This document shows positions 1-12,113 of a stretch of 64,000 nt of DNA, in pieces. The notes beneath the pieces were generated by a model. That model saw only the letters and a list, made by a program, of their open reading frames with translations. It was not told the DNA's origin and did no database searches. The number at the start of each line of letters is the position of its first letter. The stretch's first letter is position 1. The position numbers were made by a program, and so were the translations under genes. The DNA is from Mucor racemosus. Its lineage: Eukaryota; Mucoromycota; Mucoromycetes; Mucorales; Mucoraceae. The DNA lies in assembly GCA_027405735.1 (NCBI GenBank), contig JAPEHQ010000014.1, positions 1,178,001-1,242,000 on the forward strand, given 5' to 3'.

Positions 1-3000
1 GAACCAATCTTTTCATTTTCAATGACTTGGAATTCAGTCATCATTTGACGAAATATGAATTCTACATTAAAATCTTGAATAGGATCAAACTTTGACATGT
101 AAAATTGAGCTTGGATCTTGTCAAAGAATTTTATACAATCAGTATAAGTCTCCATAAATGTACCAAGTGTTTTAAGGTATTTGTTGTCTTCCAACTGTTG
201 ACCATAACCTCTTGCAATACAACTCTTGTAATTGCGTCTCCAAGAACAATAAGCAAATAAACGAACCGTGAAATGATTAGTAATAAGCCATGGAATTAAA
301 CGAACAAAGATTTCTTCGAAATAGCTTTCAATGGCATCTTCTGGTAAAACATCACAAAGTGAGAATGTAACGGTGATCAAAGAGATAACAAAATTGGGTT
401 TGTGGTTTGGATCGGCAATCTTTTCATAGATAATAGGTAAAAGATGAGGATAACGACGTAAAATACGAACAAGAGTCCACTCAACATAACAACGAACTGA
501 TGCTACAGTTTCTTTGCGCATCAAGTCAAAAATAATTTCTAAATATTCATTCAATTTTGCTTCTTCAGCAAAGTCAATGATAAGAAGAGTTGAACAGCAT
601 ACACGCAACTAAAGCAATTACAATTAGAAAAAAAAAACGTATGCATTATATTTGAGTGTTTACTTTACCTTTAATCTATGTTCTATTGTTGATGTATAAG
701 TAAATTCAAACAAAATTTCATCGTTCATCATGCGGAATAATTGATCCAAAAGCAAATTAACAAATTCTCTGTGTTGCTTATTATCGATATCTAATCTCAA
801 TAATAAATCATTCATGTCAACACGAACAAGATAATCATTTTGATTCAGCATTGTTTCAGCAGTTCTATAAATGATGTTAGTAACTTCATTATTGTTTTTC
901 GATAAGCAATGCTATATTACCCTTCAGCTTCCAAGATTTCTGCTGGTGTTGCTAGTTTTGTAGTAAGAGCAGCTTCAATCTTTTGATCATCTCTATCTCT
1001 CAAAGGACCAAATACAAGCAGTTTAGCAATTTCAGGAGCATATTGAATCAAGGATTGATTAGATTCTTCAGTCATTTTAGACCAATATTGATGCAACAAA
1101 TGTGAAGTTTGTGCCATAATAAAAGGTTTAAGTTGACCTGTTTCAATGACCATATTCAAGGCCTTCTTGATTGGGCCATCTTGTTGATTCAATTCAGGCA
1201 CACAGAGTAATTCACGTTGGAAAATAACATCAATAAAGGCTCTGATCAACAAGGGATAGGTCTTGGATTGAAAAGCATTTTCGTTCATTAATGCAATTGC
1301 GTGATCTACACAACGTTCAATAGTTTCCGGTTTCTTTTCCCATGGGAAAGCTAAAAGTGGTCCAAAACTACGAATGATAGCCTCACCACAAGATTCGGAT
1401 GCGTTTTCAAGTTGTTCAACGGCTTCTTCATAAAGTGCAATAGGATCGAAAAATTCTTTATCTGTGGTATTATTGCTTTTCAACTATAAACACAAGGTAA
1501 AATAATCAGGGTGTTACTAGAAAAACAAACAATGTGAAATAATCTTACCATAATAGCATATTGAATAATTGTTTCTACACATTCCCATTTACTACGGATT
1601 AATCTAGATAAACAATCACCCCAAGTTCTAAATTGACAATGTTAATATAATAAACATTGTGCACTACCAAATGCAGCTTACCTTTCACGCAATGCTTCTT
1701 GTGTACGCTTCATAGGAAGGCCATACACTAATGTAACAAGTGTATCATCACAATCAAATTGTGTGATATGAAAAGTTGTAGCTGCTTTATATACAATTCT
1801 CAATAAGCTAATATAACTTGGTTTCGACATTTCATGGTTGGCATTCAATGCTACATGGTATTTTAATATTTCATTGCCTTCAAATTGTTAATATCACTTA
1901 CTTGTAGGACGATATTTTAATAAATCAAGACATGTATCATAATGTTGTTTGATAATATTAATACGTTCTTGGCTTTCAATAGTATCTTTACCAAGAAGGA
2001 TCTTTTCACTAAGTGAGATATACAAAGCCATAATATCATCATCTATTTTTTGCAAGATATACGTGAATAAAACAAACTATATTTATCAATTCAGAATGAG
2101 AAATAACTTACCAACAAGGTCCTCGTCTTCCTTATTGAGATATCTATCATCAATTCTCTTTAATAAAGGTAAAGTATCTTCTTTGTTGATTCCAATGACT
2201 TCAAGAAAGTTAATTTCTTTTACAAAAGTGTAATCAAAATTATCCCATAAAGCATTAAGTAAAGTTAAAAGTCTACCAAATGTAATTTGATCACTAAATA
2301 CAAAATTAGTTTACAATATTGTTATGTTTGTAATGAATTTTACCAGGCAGTATCCTTTAAATTAGATGAAAAATCAGATAAAAGACTTGTAACAGATTGA
2401 GGATTCAATTCACATTCTTCATTTGAAACAACAAAAACAGAAGTACGAGCTAATACGTTGGCTTGAGTACGCAAAACAGCCTCAGGGATATCTATGGATG
2501 ATTGATTGAACAAATCTATACTGTAATCCATTTATTAAACATACCTTGGGATTTTAAGTCATAAATATATGTCTTGATACGATCTTTCAAGCCATTCAAG
2601 ACACTATCAAGAGACTAAATACAATATGAGATTGCTTGTAAATCAATAAAATGGGCCAAATTTATACCTGATCTTTGGAAATCTTGTGTTCTAACCAATG
2701 CCTAATCAATTTGAATTCAGTAGAATTTGTCTTGATAGGGTATTCATTTACTAATGATGAAATTGTTCTACAATGAAATATAAATAAATGCAAAAAAAAA
2801 ACCACATAATCCAAAAGTGAATCACTTACTTTGCTACATCCGAAAAAGAAAGTGTTGCTGTATTACCAAGTCTAACAACAGCAGCAATTCCCAATTTACG
2901 CAAGAATTGTTTAGTTGCGGGAATACTAGAAAACCGTAAAAATTAGTACTGAATAATAGATAAAACCACCATGCTTCCCTACTTGAAATTTCTATGACGA

Positions 3001-4727
3001 TCTACCAAAACTCTTAATGACTTGAGTTCCTCAGGTCCCCAAGCATCGACAGGCTGTGCTTCTGCTAAAGCTTCCATTGTATACAAAATAGGCACATAAC
3101 TACTAACCACATGTGATATATGATGAATCAGTTGTCTCAGAAATTGAACCTTTTCTTGCTTGTCTTGAATAGAATCAATCAAATGAAGCATAAAGAATCT
3201 AAAATGTTCACCAAAAGGACTAACCATAGTGCCCTGAGTAGGTACTTGGAAAAGAGCTGTATTATCTACAGTCTTGAATAAGGCACCAAACATAAATGCT
3301 TGTTGTACACCTAATTTATTCAATACGTCTGGATCTTGTCTGGAAAATATATACTCGAGTAAACCCTTTCTAACAGATGCAATGTCATTTTGGAAACCTC
3401 TGTGAAGTAATAAAATCCACCAAGATGCATCGAGGAAATCAGCCTTTAATAATGTCTCGAATCTGGGAAGCACAGGGTCAACCAAATGAATGACATTTTC
3501 ATGCATAATATCGTAGAGCAAAAACCAATCATCCCAGTATTCTAAATAAACTTGTGATTGTGTTGTATCCCATTTGAAATAAGGTGTCCATTCAACAGTT
3601 GTGGGATCAATGATAGATGAGTGTTTGTCACTGAAATCAATAATTCGCTTCAAAATGTATGTTGAGTATTTTCTAGCTAATGAATCATTACTACGAAGAC
3701 CACTCTGCAAAATCTTGAAAAATTCCACATCGAAACGAAGATCTTTATGAACTACTGGCTCATTTTTAGCATCATTTAATCCAAAATAGTAGTCGAAAAA
3801 TCTTGCAATTAAACCGTAAATCTCTAAACGTAATAAATTGGTTGCTGGAAGACCAAAGATTTCGAGTGTACGTTTCCATAACAACTACATTTCAACTATT
3901 AGATGATAATAAGATCTCATCTATATGCATAATAATACCTCACACCAATATACTTGTTTTGATGAATCAACTTTTTGAGTACTGTTCTGTTGCCAACGAA
4001 GTAAATTGGGTAATAAATCATGAGCCAATTTGTTGCGAATTATAGCATCTGTGCAAGGAATCATGCCAACAGCGACCGAGAAAATTAAATCCATCCACTG
4101 TTCAATATTTGAATTCAATTTACTATCCTTCAACAAAGCTAACAATTCTTCATTTTCGTTCAAATCTCTGACAAATAAGTTGAGTGTCTCCAAACAACAT
4201 TCGAGATCAAGTGATTGACTAGTAGAAGTTTGTTGCATAATGACACGATCCCACAATGTGCGATCATTTTTAGTCATACTAGCCTCGATGAATTCCAATG
4301 GCTTGAGGTCAACAAAATCGGGTTCTGCTTCCATTGCAGAGATCAACTGAGATAACATGGTGACCAATGTAGTTTGACCAAAGCAATCTGGAGTATCGTA
4401 CAAGATCATGGAACGGCTCATCAAGAATGATACTGTCTTTTCCAGCAATCCTACACTTTCTGTAGACACCATAGAATCTTGTGAAAAACTTGCTTGAATC
4501 CAAGGTTGTAAATATCTTTGAATATATTCTCTTTCTTTCTCTGCATCGTCCAATCGCATCATATGTGCTTTAAAGATGGGGAGCAAAATCTGCAAAGTGC
4601 CGAAACGAGCTTTTTCATCACTGGCATGTGTGTATTGCTGATCTAATTGTTGTAAAAAATGAACAAGCTGATCATTTTCGGCATTATCTATAAGAAGCGC
4701 CTGGAATGGGATCGATGCAAAATCCAT
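1..4727 (-). CDS. Large helical-repeat protein, probable Trm3/TARBP1-type tRNA (guanosine-2'-O)-methyltransferase, N-terminal part
   Basis: This is the 5' part of a very large gene that runs off the left edge, so no stop and no catalytic domain are visible. I chose the ATG at 4727 (MDFASIPF) because its context is ACCATGG; an in-frame ATG at 4760 lies in poly-A/T leader and looks untranslated. Exon 1 is 4727-3939 and exon 2 is 3884 to about 2983. At least ten further short exons follow, separated by 50-70 bp introns. The reading is all-helical, like a HEAT/ARM solenoid. Segments such as WWILLLHRGFQ, VRKGLLEYIF and NHFTVRLFAYCSW resemble the long N-terminal region of Trm3/TARBP1, which methylates G18 of tRNA through a C-terminal SPOUT domain; that domain would lie beyond position 1. 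The family call rests on recalled resemblance only. Another large HEAT protein is the alternative. Confidence 0.55.
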
Positions 4728-5329
4728 GGTGATTCCAATGTAAAAAAAAACCCACTTCAAAAATTGAAATTTTTTTTTTCTTTTTATTAAAAAAATGGGT
4801 TTTCAATTTTGATTAGATGTCCGGCTTTTGTTTGAACCTGGCCAATACAATGGTTGTCAACTTATTCAAAACAAGTAGCCAGTGTTGAAACTTTAAGAGT
4901 GCTTCATTTATTTTGTATACAACATCCTTGATAAGATTGTGAAATATACCTTAGTACTATGTGTTAATTATATAAGCAGAAAACTGTATTTAGCTTCATA
5001 GTTATCGATATTAAACCCTTCAAGCATCGGACAATCAGAATCAACTGCTTAAATTTGGATCTTTTAACGGTTGCAATCTCAAGATATAGACATCAATATT
5101 CTCTTCTATTGGGCTTTTACAAGTATGAATCTTGAAAGACTAGAAGATTTTTATCTCTTCTAGGATTAAAAGGTATTAGAAGAGCGACAGCATTTACTAC
5201 ACAGTTATCTTCTTCACTTTTTTCGAAAGTTATTAGATTTGAGTGATTATATATGAACAGCTTTTATTATATACATAATACCTTATACACTGCAAAATAA
5301 ATATGAGTTGGCCTCAATATTCTCTCTAT
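4728..5329. other. Intergenic upstream region, no gene seen
   Basis: AT-rich leader and promoter side of the gene starting at 4727. A run of T and A (4735-4795) lies directly upstream of the ATG on the minus strand. No tRNA, no convincing ORF and no repeat shared with the rest of the window was seen. Confidence 0.5.
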
Positions 5330-5588
5330 TACTGAATTCATTTTATATCTCACGAAAGACTCAAAAAAACGTAAAGCTCGGTGCTTTTTCCTTAAAACCT
5401 GGGTCCAATTTTTCATCCCTGCTCAACTTTTTTTTTCACTAAATAACACGTAGAAAAAATTATACGCCAATGTACATGAGATGTTCAACTTTAATTCAAA
5501 AATGAGTATCCAAAAATATCCTATTTTTTGCGGTTGGTATTAATTTTTCAGTGCTAATGTTTCAGATTTTTACACGTATTTTACTACT

Positions 5589-6054
5589 AAAAATGAAAAA
5601 CTGCCCCTGGTGGTTGGGCTGAATGGTAGAAATTACGTTTACCAAACGTAAGGTCCGCTGTTCGAATCTCGTTGGAAGCAAGAATTTTGGTATGCAGTGT
5701 GTGGATACTGTCTTTCCCGTTTTGGTGTTTAGTTGTTTATCAGACGTACTGCGATGACAATGAAGCCGCATCATGTGCTCTGCTCTGGACGCAGCCCTCC
5801 CCGGTCGAACTAGCTTTCCCAATCTCGCACTCTTCGGCGTATTCCCCGGTGGGTACGCTGTTAGGAACCCCGGATAAATTCTTCAACTCTTCGAGTCCAC
5901 TCGATTGGCCTCTTAGTCCCTTTTCCTTGTTTGATTACACTTTGCTTTATACACGTTACGTAGGAGTTTTATAAATATTAAGCCAATCGTTAAATAAAAA
6001 ATAATGTATACCCACTACGGTACACCCTATAAAAAAAAATAAAAATGAAAAACT
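5589..6054 (+). mobile_element. tRNA-derived SINE-like retroposon (first of two)
   Basis: The body at 5603-6040 is bounded by the 14-bp direct repeat AAAAATGAAAAACT at 5589-5602 and 6041-6054 and ends in CCCTAT followed by an A-rich tail. Its head (about 5608-5680) resembles a tRNA: a perfect T-loop/B-box-like GTTCGAATC at 5659, a GAATGGTAG stretch fitting a D-loop, and a 5-bp stem with a 7-base loop centred on ACC at 5641-5643. The acceptor and T stems do not pair, so it is not a working tRNA gene. This is the standard SINE plan of Pol III head, body, A tail and target duplication, moved in trans by a LINE. It is richer in GC than its surroundings. The paralogous unoccupied site is at about 47,360. 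Confidence 0.7.
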
Positions 6055-6251
6055 TGCACGCTTCTGCCGGCTCTTGGTGCAGTCTTTAAAATTTGTAGAA
6101 TAATCAACTTCCCAATTAATCCATTTCCCTCTATATAATAATTTCTACTTTAATAACTAGCCTTCTTGTTCCCTCAGCGCGACAGCTTGAGGATTCTAAA
6201 TAAAACCTGAGGAGTCTTCCGCTCTCCTCCCTATAAAAAAAATGAAAAACT
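6041..6251 (+). mobile_element. Second short retroposon sharing the same target-site duplication
   Basis: The body at 6055-6237 lies between the second and third copies of the 14-bp repeat AAAAATGAAAAACT (6041-6054 and 6238-6251). It ends in CCCTATAAAAAA, like the first retroposon, but the rest of the sequence is unrelated and has no tRNA-like head. It could be a 5'-truncated retroposon or a retrotransposed RNA. It carries GC-richer stretches near 6060-6085 and 6175-6230. Confidence 0.6.
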
Positions 6252-7233
6252 TTGAGCCTTCATATCTCTACAAACAATTAAACTATACTACTATTCTTTA
6301 ATAATAAAACTTACTTATTTTGAAGCGCTCTATAATATGTTTCGATATGAAAAATTCTGAGAACTTTTATTTTTTTTTCATTTTATTGACATTTTTGTTG
6401 CAGAATTCAAAATATTCTTTAAATTGAGCAGCAGTTTTCTTGCATTCATGTCGTTGACCTAATTGAGCTCTCTTGGACCTAATTTAAGTTTTTTCGAAAT
6501 ATTGATTTTTCGTGGAGATATCCTCAAAAATGTGAACAAAGGGAGACTATCGTCTCTCGTTTCTAGCTGCAGTGGAATTACATACTAAAAACGCTTGATA
6601 ATAATAAAACAATCTAAATCCCAAGTGTCTCTCATACAATATGATGCCACTGGAAATGTGAACAACACTAATAATAAACAAACGCTTCAACTGGATACAA
6701 TAACAAACGCATGCTAAAAATATGAAATACCTTTTTGAACCATACATGTCGTGTAGATGATAGCACCCTTGATCACGGTGCAGTCAATTACACAAATGAG
6801 ATATATATCAAAACAGGATTCTATCGAAATCAATAATAATAATAAATATAGATATCAATTTAGTCAACTGCTCATCTATATTGAAGTTGCACTATCAGTA
6901 TAAATAAGATTCAAGAATATTAAAACTACCCCTTAAAAATCAAGGTTACATAAAATATATATAACAATAATAAACAAAACAACCATTTCCCAAAAGGTCG
7001 ATATTGTCACACTTGATACCAATTCCTTATGGTCAATCCTCTACATGATTTACCCCTTAAAATATTAAATCAATAACAATGTACTCAAAACTGGAAGATT
7101 ACTAAATATACATCCATTCAAATCTGATGGTATCCAAGGTTTTCAAATCACTATAAATACCCTCATACTTTTTCAATTATCTTAAATCTTCAGAAATCTT
7201 TTGTAATAAAAACTTTAGTTGATTATAATTGTA

Positions 7234-9217
7234 CAGTAGTCGCGCTATATAAGGCTACACTATATAAGGCTATGCTCTCTATAAGGCTAAGATTTTTGAA
7301 AACTTTTTTTTTTAGCAGGGAAATAGCCTTATTAGCCTTATTTTAGATAAGGCTGTGCTAAAAAAAAAATTTAGCCTTATATAAAACAACACGTGACCAA
7401 AATTTTAGTATTTACATAATAAAAATTTAAATTTTTCAATTTTTTAGAATTTGTCGCTTAGTGCAGTGGTTATTTGTCGACCTTCATCGTCCTTATTTCC
7501 TGGAAGGTCAGAAATAATATCGCTCAATTCTTGTACTAAATCATCATCTAAAGGTAATTCGGCTGTGGGAAGAAGCGCTTCATCATCAATACTCTCCTTA
7601 TTAATTTTAAAGTTAAGAATATTCGTATGATCCCAACAATTTTTGATGGATTTTGGCTTTACTCTAATCCAGGCATCAGCCAAAAAGTACAACGCATCTA
7701 CCTCATCCATTCTGTAATCTTCAACATGATCTAATTGAATGCCTGAAAGATACTTATTTACTGCTCTGAGATATTGATGTCTGCGAAATTGAGCCTTGAA
7801 ATTAGCAATTATACCTTATGTAATAGAAAACAAAATTAATAGACGATGGTTTTTCTTATAATGTGAATACAATGATATAAGTGTAATGATACTTTACCGT
7901 CATCCAAGGGTTGCAATTTGCTGGTAGTATTTGCAGGAAGGAAAACGAGTTTGATGTTATTGAATTCCATTTTCAGCTTGTGCACAGAAGCATTGCCGAC
8001 CAAGAGAGCTACCTTTCTATTTGCATAGACAAATGAAGCATTCAGATGTTTGATATACTTTTTAAAAATTTCGGTAGTCATCCAGGCACTTGGGCTAGAA
8101 TGATATTCTACATAATGGGATTGACCGACAGAAGTAGTTTTTCTATATAATGCTGGTTTTTTTGTTGCCGCTCCTGGAGTTTTCCTTCTCCCTATAACAA
8201 TAGGATGACCTTTGTATGATCCATCGTAGTTTGTCACAAAACCAACAGTGAATCTGTTTTTGGATTTTTTGGAACCACCGATTGGCTTTTTGGAGATCGT
8301 TCGGGTTGGTTGCTGCTCATAGTAGAGCCCTGTTTCGTCAAAATTCATTATATCTTTTAAATCATAAGGTTCCAATAGTTGCTCAATCTTTTTTAGCACT
8401 TCCATTATGTTAGGGCTATCTAAATTAACGGAATTGTTTTCTCCATACATGTGTCGACATTTAACTCCAATTCTTTTAAAAACATTACTTAACCATCCAT
8501 CAGAAAATTTGATTTGATCTTTTGCTGGCAATTCATTCATCTTGTATTTCTTGTTAGCGACTACTTTTGCGTAGAGAATAACTGCTGCACGATTAATTGG
8601 AATGTTTTTATCACTCATTGAATCTATATAGTTTTCTATTTCTTTATCAAGTTGAGGCATTTTTATGCTTCTGTTGCTTTTTCCTTTGAGGTTACCGTCT
8701 TTAAAGGTTCGAAATATCTCATCTTTGCGGGATAAAATGTTGGATATAGTCTTCTGACTAACACTTCCTGAAATATTAAATTCTTTTCTAGCCCATTCAC
8801 CAAGCTCAACTTGAGACAATCCACTGAACATTAAATAGTGATTGCAAATAGCATGTTGTTGCTCAATAGAGAAGCGATTTCTTGATTTCTTATTACTGTT
8901 TTTGTCCATTGGTGTGTTACTTATTAAAATAAATTATCAGTCAAAGGATTTATAACTAATCAAATAAAGAGGTTTTATTTATTATTATAAAATCTGAAGG
9001 TTTATATACTATCTGCTAATTTATATTAATAATACCTTAAAGATCTTCGTGGGTTAATTCCTAGTTAGGAAGTACCAGTGGTACAATTTGACATTTAATT
9101 TCAATACCTAAAGTGGACTGTTTTATAAACCTAAGCCACACGCGTTATATAAGGCTATGCTCTATATAAGGCTGAAAATTCCTTCCAAAAAGTTAGCCTT
9201 ATATAGCGCGACTACTG
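7234..9217 (-). mobile_element. Pogo/Tigger-like DNA transposon, complete, 1984 bp
   Basis: Terminal inverted repeats begin CAGTAGTCGCGCTATATAAG (left, 7234) and end with the matching CGCGACTACTG (right, 9217). They are flanked by the TA duplication at 7232-7233 and 9218-9219. Short CTATATAAGGCT copies recur inside both ends (7246-7290, 9140-9210), as expected of transposase-binding subterminal repeats. The unoccupied site is visible in repeat B copy 2 at 16,371-16,372 (AATTGTATTTCT). One transposase gene lies on the minus strand. Confidence 0.92.
7444..8909 (-). CDS. Pogo/Tigger transposase, catalytic residue lost
   Basis: Two exons (8909-7898 and 7814-7444) join across an 82-bp intron to give 460 residues. 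The N-terminus holds helix-turn-helix segments of the CENP-B/pogo type (about residues 1-140, including QVELGEWARKEF). The DDE core follows: first Asp in NFDETGLYY (about residue 190) and third Asp in LQPLDDG, where pogo and Tigger transposases have QPLDxG. The second catalytic Asp, normally in a DNA(P/S)xH motif, reads VGNASVH: the codon is GGC where GAC is expected, a single A-to-G change. The frame is otherwise open from ATG to stop. The enzyme should therefore be inactive although the element looks young. Confidence 0.85.
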
Positions 9218-9236
9218 TATTTCTACTTCTTTTATT

Positions 9237-11545
9237 AATATAGATTATAGACAACACTACAATTCAATTCGTTGTTGATGTAGAGCAATACATACAACAG
9301 CCAATAATATATTTACGATTATCATCATTTGAAGACATTTTTATAGCTATAATAATGTTTACAGCAACAATGGTTTTTGCTCTAGCATAAACGTAAATAA
9401 CACTTACAACTTAAATTTATATGCAATCCAAATCCAATATTATAGATCTTACTTCATCACTCATGAAATTTAAACAAATTAACCTTCTTCTTTAAACTTA
9501 ATATTTTAATTGACAATTGTCAGCTATTATAAAAAGATTTGTTTTCAAGTATAGCGACGATCATAACTATGATTATTAAGCAAGACATTAGATTAACTTT
9601 TTATTTTGTTTCTATATCATTTGAAATTTTATCACTTTTCTGGAACATTTCGTGGGTTTGTAACCAGTTTTAGCTTTTTATTGAGTAGATATATATAAAT
9701 ATCATTGCCTTTTATTTGATCTGGTAATCAGGAAATACGCCTAACAATATAGTAGTAAATAATGCTATTTGATCTTAGAATGCAGTGAATCATAAATAAA
9801 AATATCAGCCTCTAATATAACGACTGCTACCTATATTAAAAACATTAGTCCCTCATGTTAGCATGCGTATTCAGATACAAGAAAAGAATACCAGCTTGAT
9901 AGTAGTCTGATATGCCTTATCAAACGGTGAATATACCCTTGGAATATGAAAGCAAAAAGAGAGAAACAACAACGCACATAGAAAAGGATTTGCAAGGCTT
10001 TACATTACTTAGTGTGAAAAAATGAAAATAAAACACGTAATAAATAATATATAAGATGTTGTTTTATTCTTTTAAGATAAGATCCAGATCTTCATGGCTA
10101 ATGAAAGTCTTTTGCTATTTATATTAATTGTCTAATCTAAAGGGAATGGAAATCTAAAAGTAATGGATCATTGTAACTGACCAATGATTATCTAGAAAGG
10201 TTGATGAAATGTGTTGAGTTGTTATGTACATTGGTAGATGGCAAAGTTATTGGTTCTTCATGAATGTAAAAATTTATGGACTTGTTTAATAAACATGATA
10301 AAAAATTTATGGACTTGTTTATCAACAAGTTCCTTGGTTCTATCTTTGAATACACTTTGATTTGGTTGTACAGGATGTCAATTGTATGTACGCGAGATTG
10401 ACATTTAATTTGTGATTCAAATAATAAACTTTTACTATAATGACAATTACCGTTCTATGACACTTAGCGCAATTAAAACCCTGCTAAATTGCACATTTCG
10501 AGCAGTGTAAAAGCAGCATTATAGCGCATCAACCCATAAACTAAACAAAATAGGCAGTATCTATTTTTATAAAAACATACATTTTTCTACTAGAAAAACT
10601 GTCTGTCATATCATACATTCACTAAAAAATTGCAAAAGCGAGCCCGTAGAGTAACGCCATAATTGAGCATAACACGTTTGAACCACTATGTCTCTTATAC
10701 TATTATGGTATGTATCTAAATTTTAAATAAAAAGCATTTTTTTTTTACTTTTCGTATATTTAACCATGTACGGTCTGAAAATTCAGTTTTTGTAGCGGAC
10801 ATTTTCGGGGCTCATTTTATCCTTACTAACACTCATGATTTTGATCAAAAATCAGAAAAATCAAATTTTGATACCAAAATCGAAGTTTAAATGTACTACA
10901 TTATGAGAGAAAATTGTAGCCATGACTAATACGCATTTTATAAAAGCTTAATATTAAATGTTAAGTAATGAAACTTTGTATTTTTGTCCCAAAAACGGTT
11001 TTTTGGTTAAAGGATTTTCATGTAATATTTTGCAATAAAAACGTTTGTTATTTTTTATTGAGAAAATAGAGCGCTAAATTCTGTATATGTGTATATTTTT
11101 TATTTTTATAATTGGTAGTATAATTAACTCTAGATTTGCAAAATCAGAAAGAAAAAATTAAAAAATGTCAAAATTGATGATCTGGACAAAAATAATTTTC
11201 TAAATTAATATTCCGCTTATAAGCCTTGTGAGTCTTAAAAATAAGAGATTTCATAATACTTCAGAACCTTTTCAAGAATTTATGATGCTGTATCCACTTG
11301 ATTCAAGCTAATTACTGTAAATCTTTATACATGTTAATATTGTATGACATTTTATTTAATGATAATGTAGCCTTACTTTATGATTATTGCGCTAGAGGTG
11401 ATTTAAATTGTGTTTTAATCTTTCCCCTCCAATATCATAAACATAAAAATGACCATTACTGGAACCTATTGCCGCCTTTTTACCCTCCTTGTTCCAAGCC
11501 AACTGATTCAATGCTTTACCAAAACCAACTTAAGTACTTACAAAT
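9237..11545 (+). repeat. Repeat family C, forward copy
   Basis: It matches the reverse complement of about 33,765-35,695 over most of its length. Clear anchors are the block around 10,770-10,880 against 34,720-34,830, the block at 9490-9600 against 35,310-35,420, and the block at 11,290-11,440 against 34,170-34,330. The forward copy carries about 650 extra bases (about 9952-10,600) that the inverted copy lacks. Its right end holds a decayed dynein intermediate chain fragment, listed separately. No transposase or RT frame is visible. Confidence 0.75.
9952..10600. mobile_element. Insertion of about 650 bp within repeat C, class unknown
   Basis: In the inverted C copy the sequence around 35,005-35,020 is continuous where the forward copy has this extra block. 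It contains a near-duplicated segment, AATTTATGGACTTGTTTA at about 10,270 and 10,305. I could not define clean target duplications or inverted ends. It may be an insertion here or a deletion in the other copy. Confidence 0.4.
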
Positions 11546-11660
11546 GGTTCCTCGGTATTTTCATTCAAATTCCATAAACTAAATTGACTTGTTCCATCAA
11601 CAGTAGTATCAAATGTATCATCAGTCCGCCTTATGATAAATGCCGCCAATCTGAAACCAG
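11385..11660 (-). pseudogene. Cytoplasmic dynein intermediate chain, C-terminal WD40 remnant
   Basis: Read on the minus strand from about 11,655 down to 11,387, two frames joined by a decayed region give VDGTSQFSLWNLNENTE, then ALNQLAWNKEGKKAAIGSSN, then YVYDIGGERLKHNLNHL and a stop. This pattern (DG..DLWNLN.DTE followed by ALN...W...G...A.G...G....YD.GE) is the last WD repeat region of dynein intermediate chains. In-frame stops and the missing upstream gene show it is a fragment. The same piece occurs in the inverted C copy at 33,765-34,208, so the gene fragment travels with repeat C. Confidence 0.65.
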
Positions 11661-11661
11661 A

Positions 11662-12059
11662 AACATCCCATTCTCATTGTTATAAGCTATGAAGAGCTTG
11701 ATTTTTAATAATACAAAAATTAAATAAAAGACAAGATGATACTAATCGCATATGGGGAGTATTCAACATCTAGTTGAGTTTAATGAAGAATACTTTTGAA
11801 CCCTTTTTTTGAAAATCCTGAAGCAAACACAATATCTTGGTCCTGTAATTTCTATCCATCAAAATGTCTTGATTTTGACCACACAATGAAAGCACCTTTT
11901 ATCAATCTTGACCTCGTTTTACATTGAGTGTCAGTTTTGTACCAGTTGTATTTTCTCTGATTCATTAATATTCGGTCATACTGAATGATAGTATATTAAA
12001 TTACAATTTAACTAGCATACTGTTGGTAGTTTTTTGTTATTACTGTAAAAACGTGATCC

Positions 12060-12113
<54 letters not shown>

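Larger units (their letters stand above)
5330..6567 (+). repeat. Repeat family A, left half, interrupted by two retroposons
   Basis: This stretch matches 47,100-47,685 base for base over long blocks (for example around 5340 and 47,112, and from 6253 and 47,372 onward), with substitutions and small gaps. The match breaks at 5589-6251, where two short retroposons sit. It stops at CTAGC (6563-6567), exactly where repeat B begins. Other family A copies are at 16,433-17,050, 36,840-37,620 (inverted) and 47,100-48,046 plus 53,672-53,880. No coding potential is evident; small ORFs in it are not shared between copies. Confidence 0.75.
6568..9236 (+). mobile_element. Repeat B copy 1 (non-autonomous element) split by a pogo/Tigger transposon
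   Basis: Positions 6568-7233 are nearly identical to 15,710-16,372, and the match resumes for about ten bases after the pogo insertion (from 9220). The left end reads TGCAGTGGAATTAC directly after CTAGC of repeat A; the right end of copy 2 reads ATTTACTGCA, giving short imperfect inverted ends. No protein is encoded. The two B copies are far more alike than the flanking A or C copies, so B moved or was duplicated more recently. Confidence 0.65.

Noticed and set aside
5608..5680. A functional tRNA gene with anticodon ACC
   Set aside because: The B-box-like loop is good, but the acceptor and T stems do not pair and the segment lies inside a retroposon with target duplications.
5672..5974. A 100-residue ORF on the plus strand
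   Set aside because: It lies within the SINE-like retroposon body and has no protein-like features.
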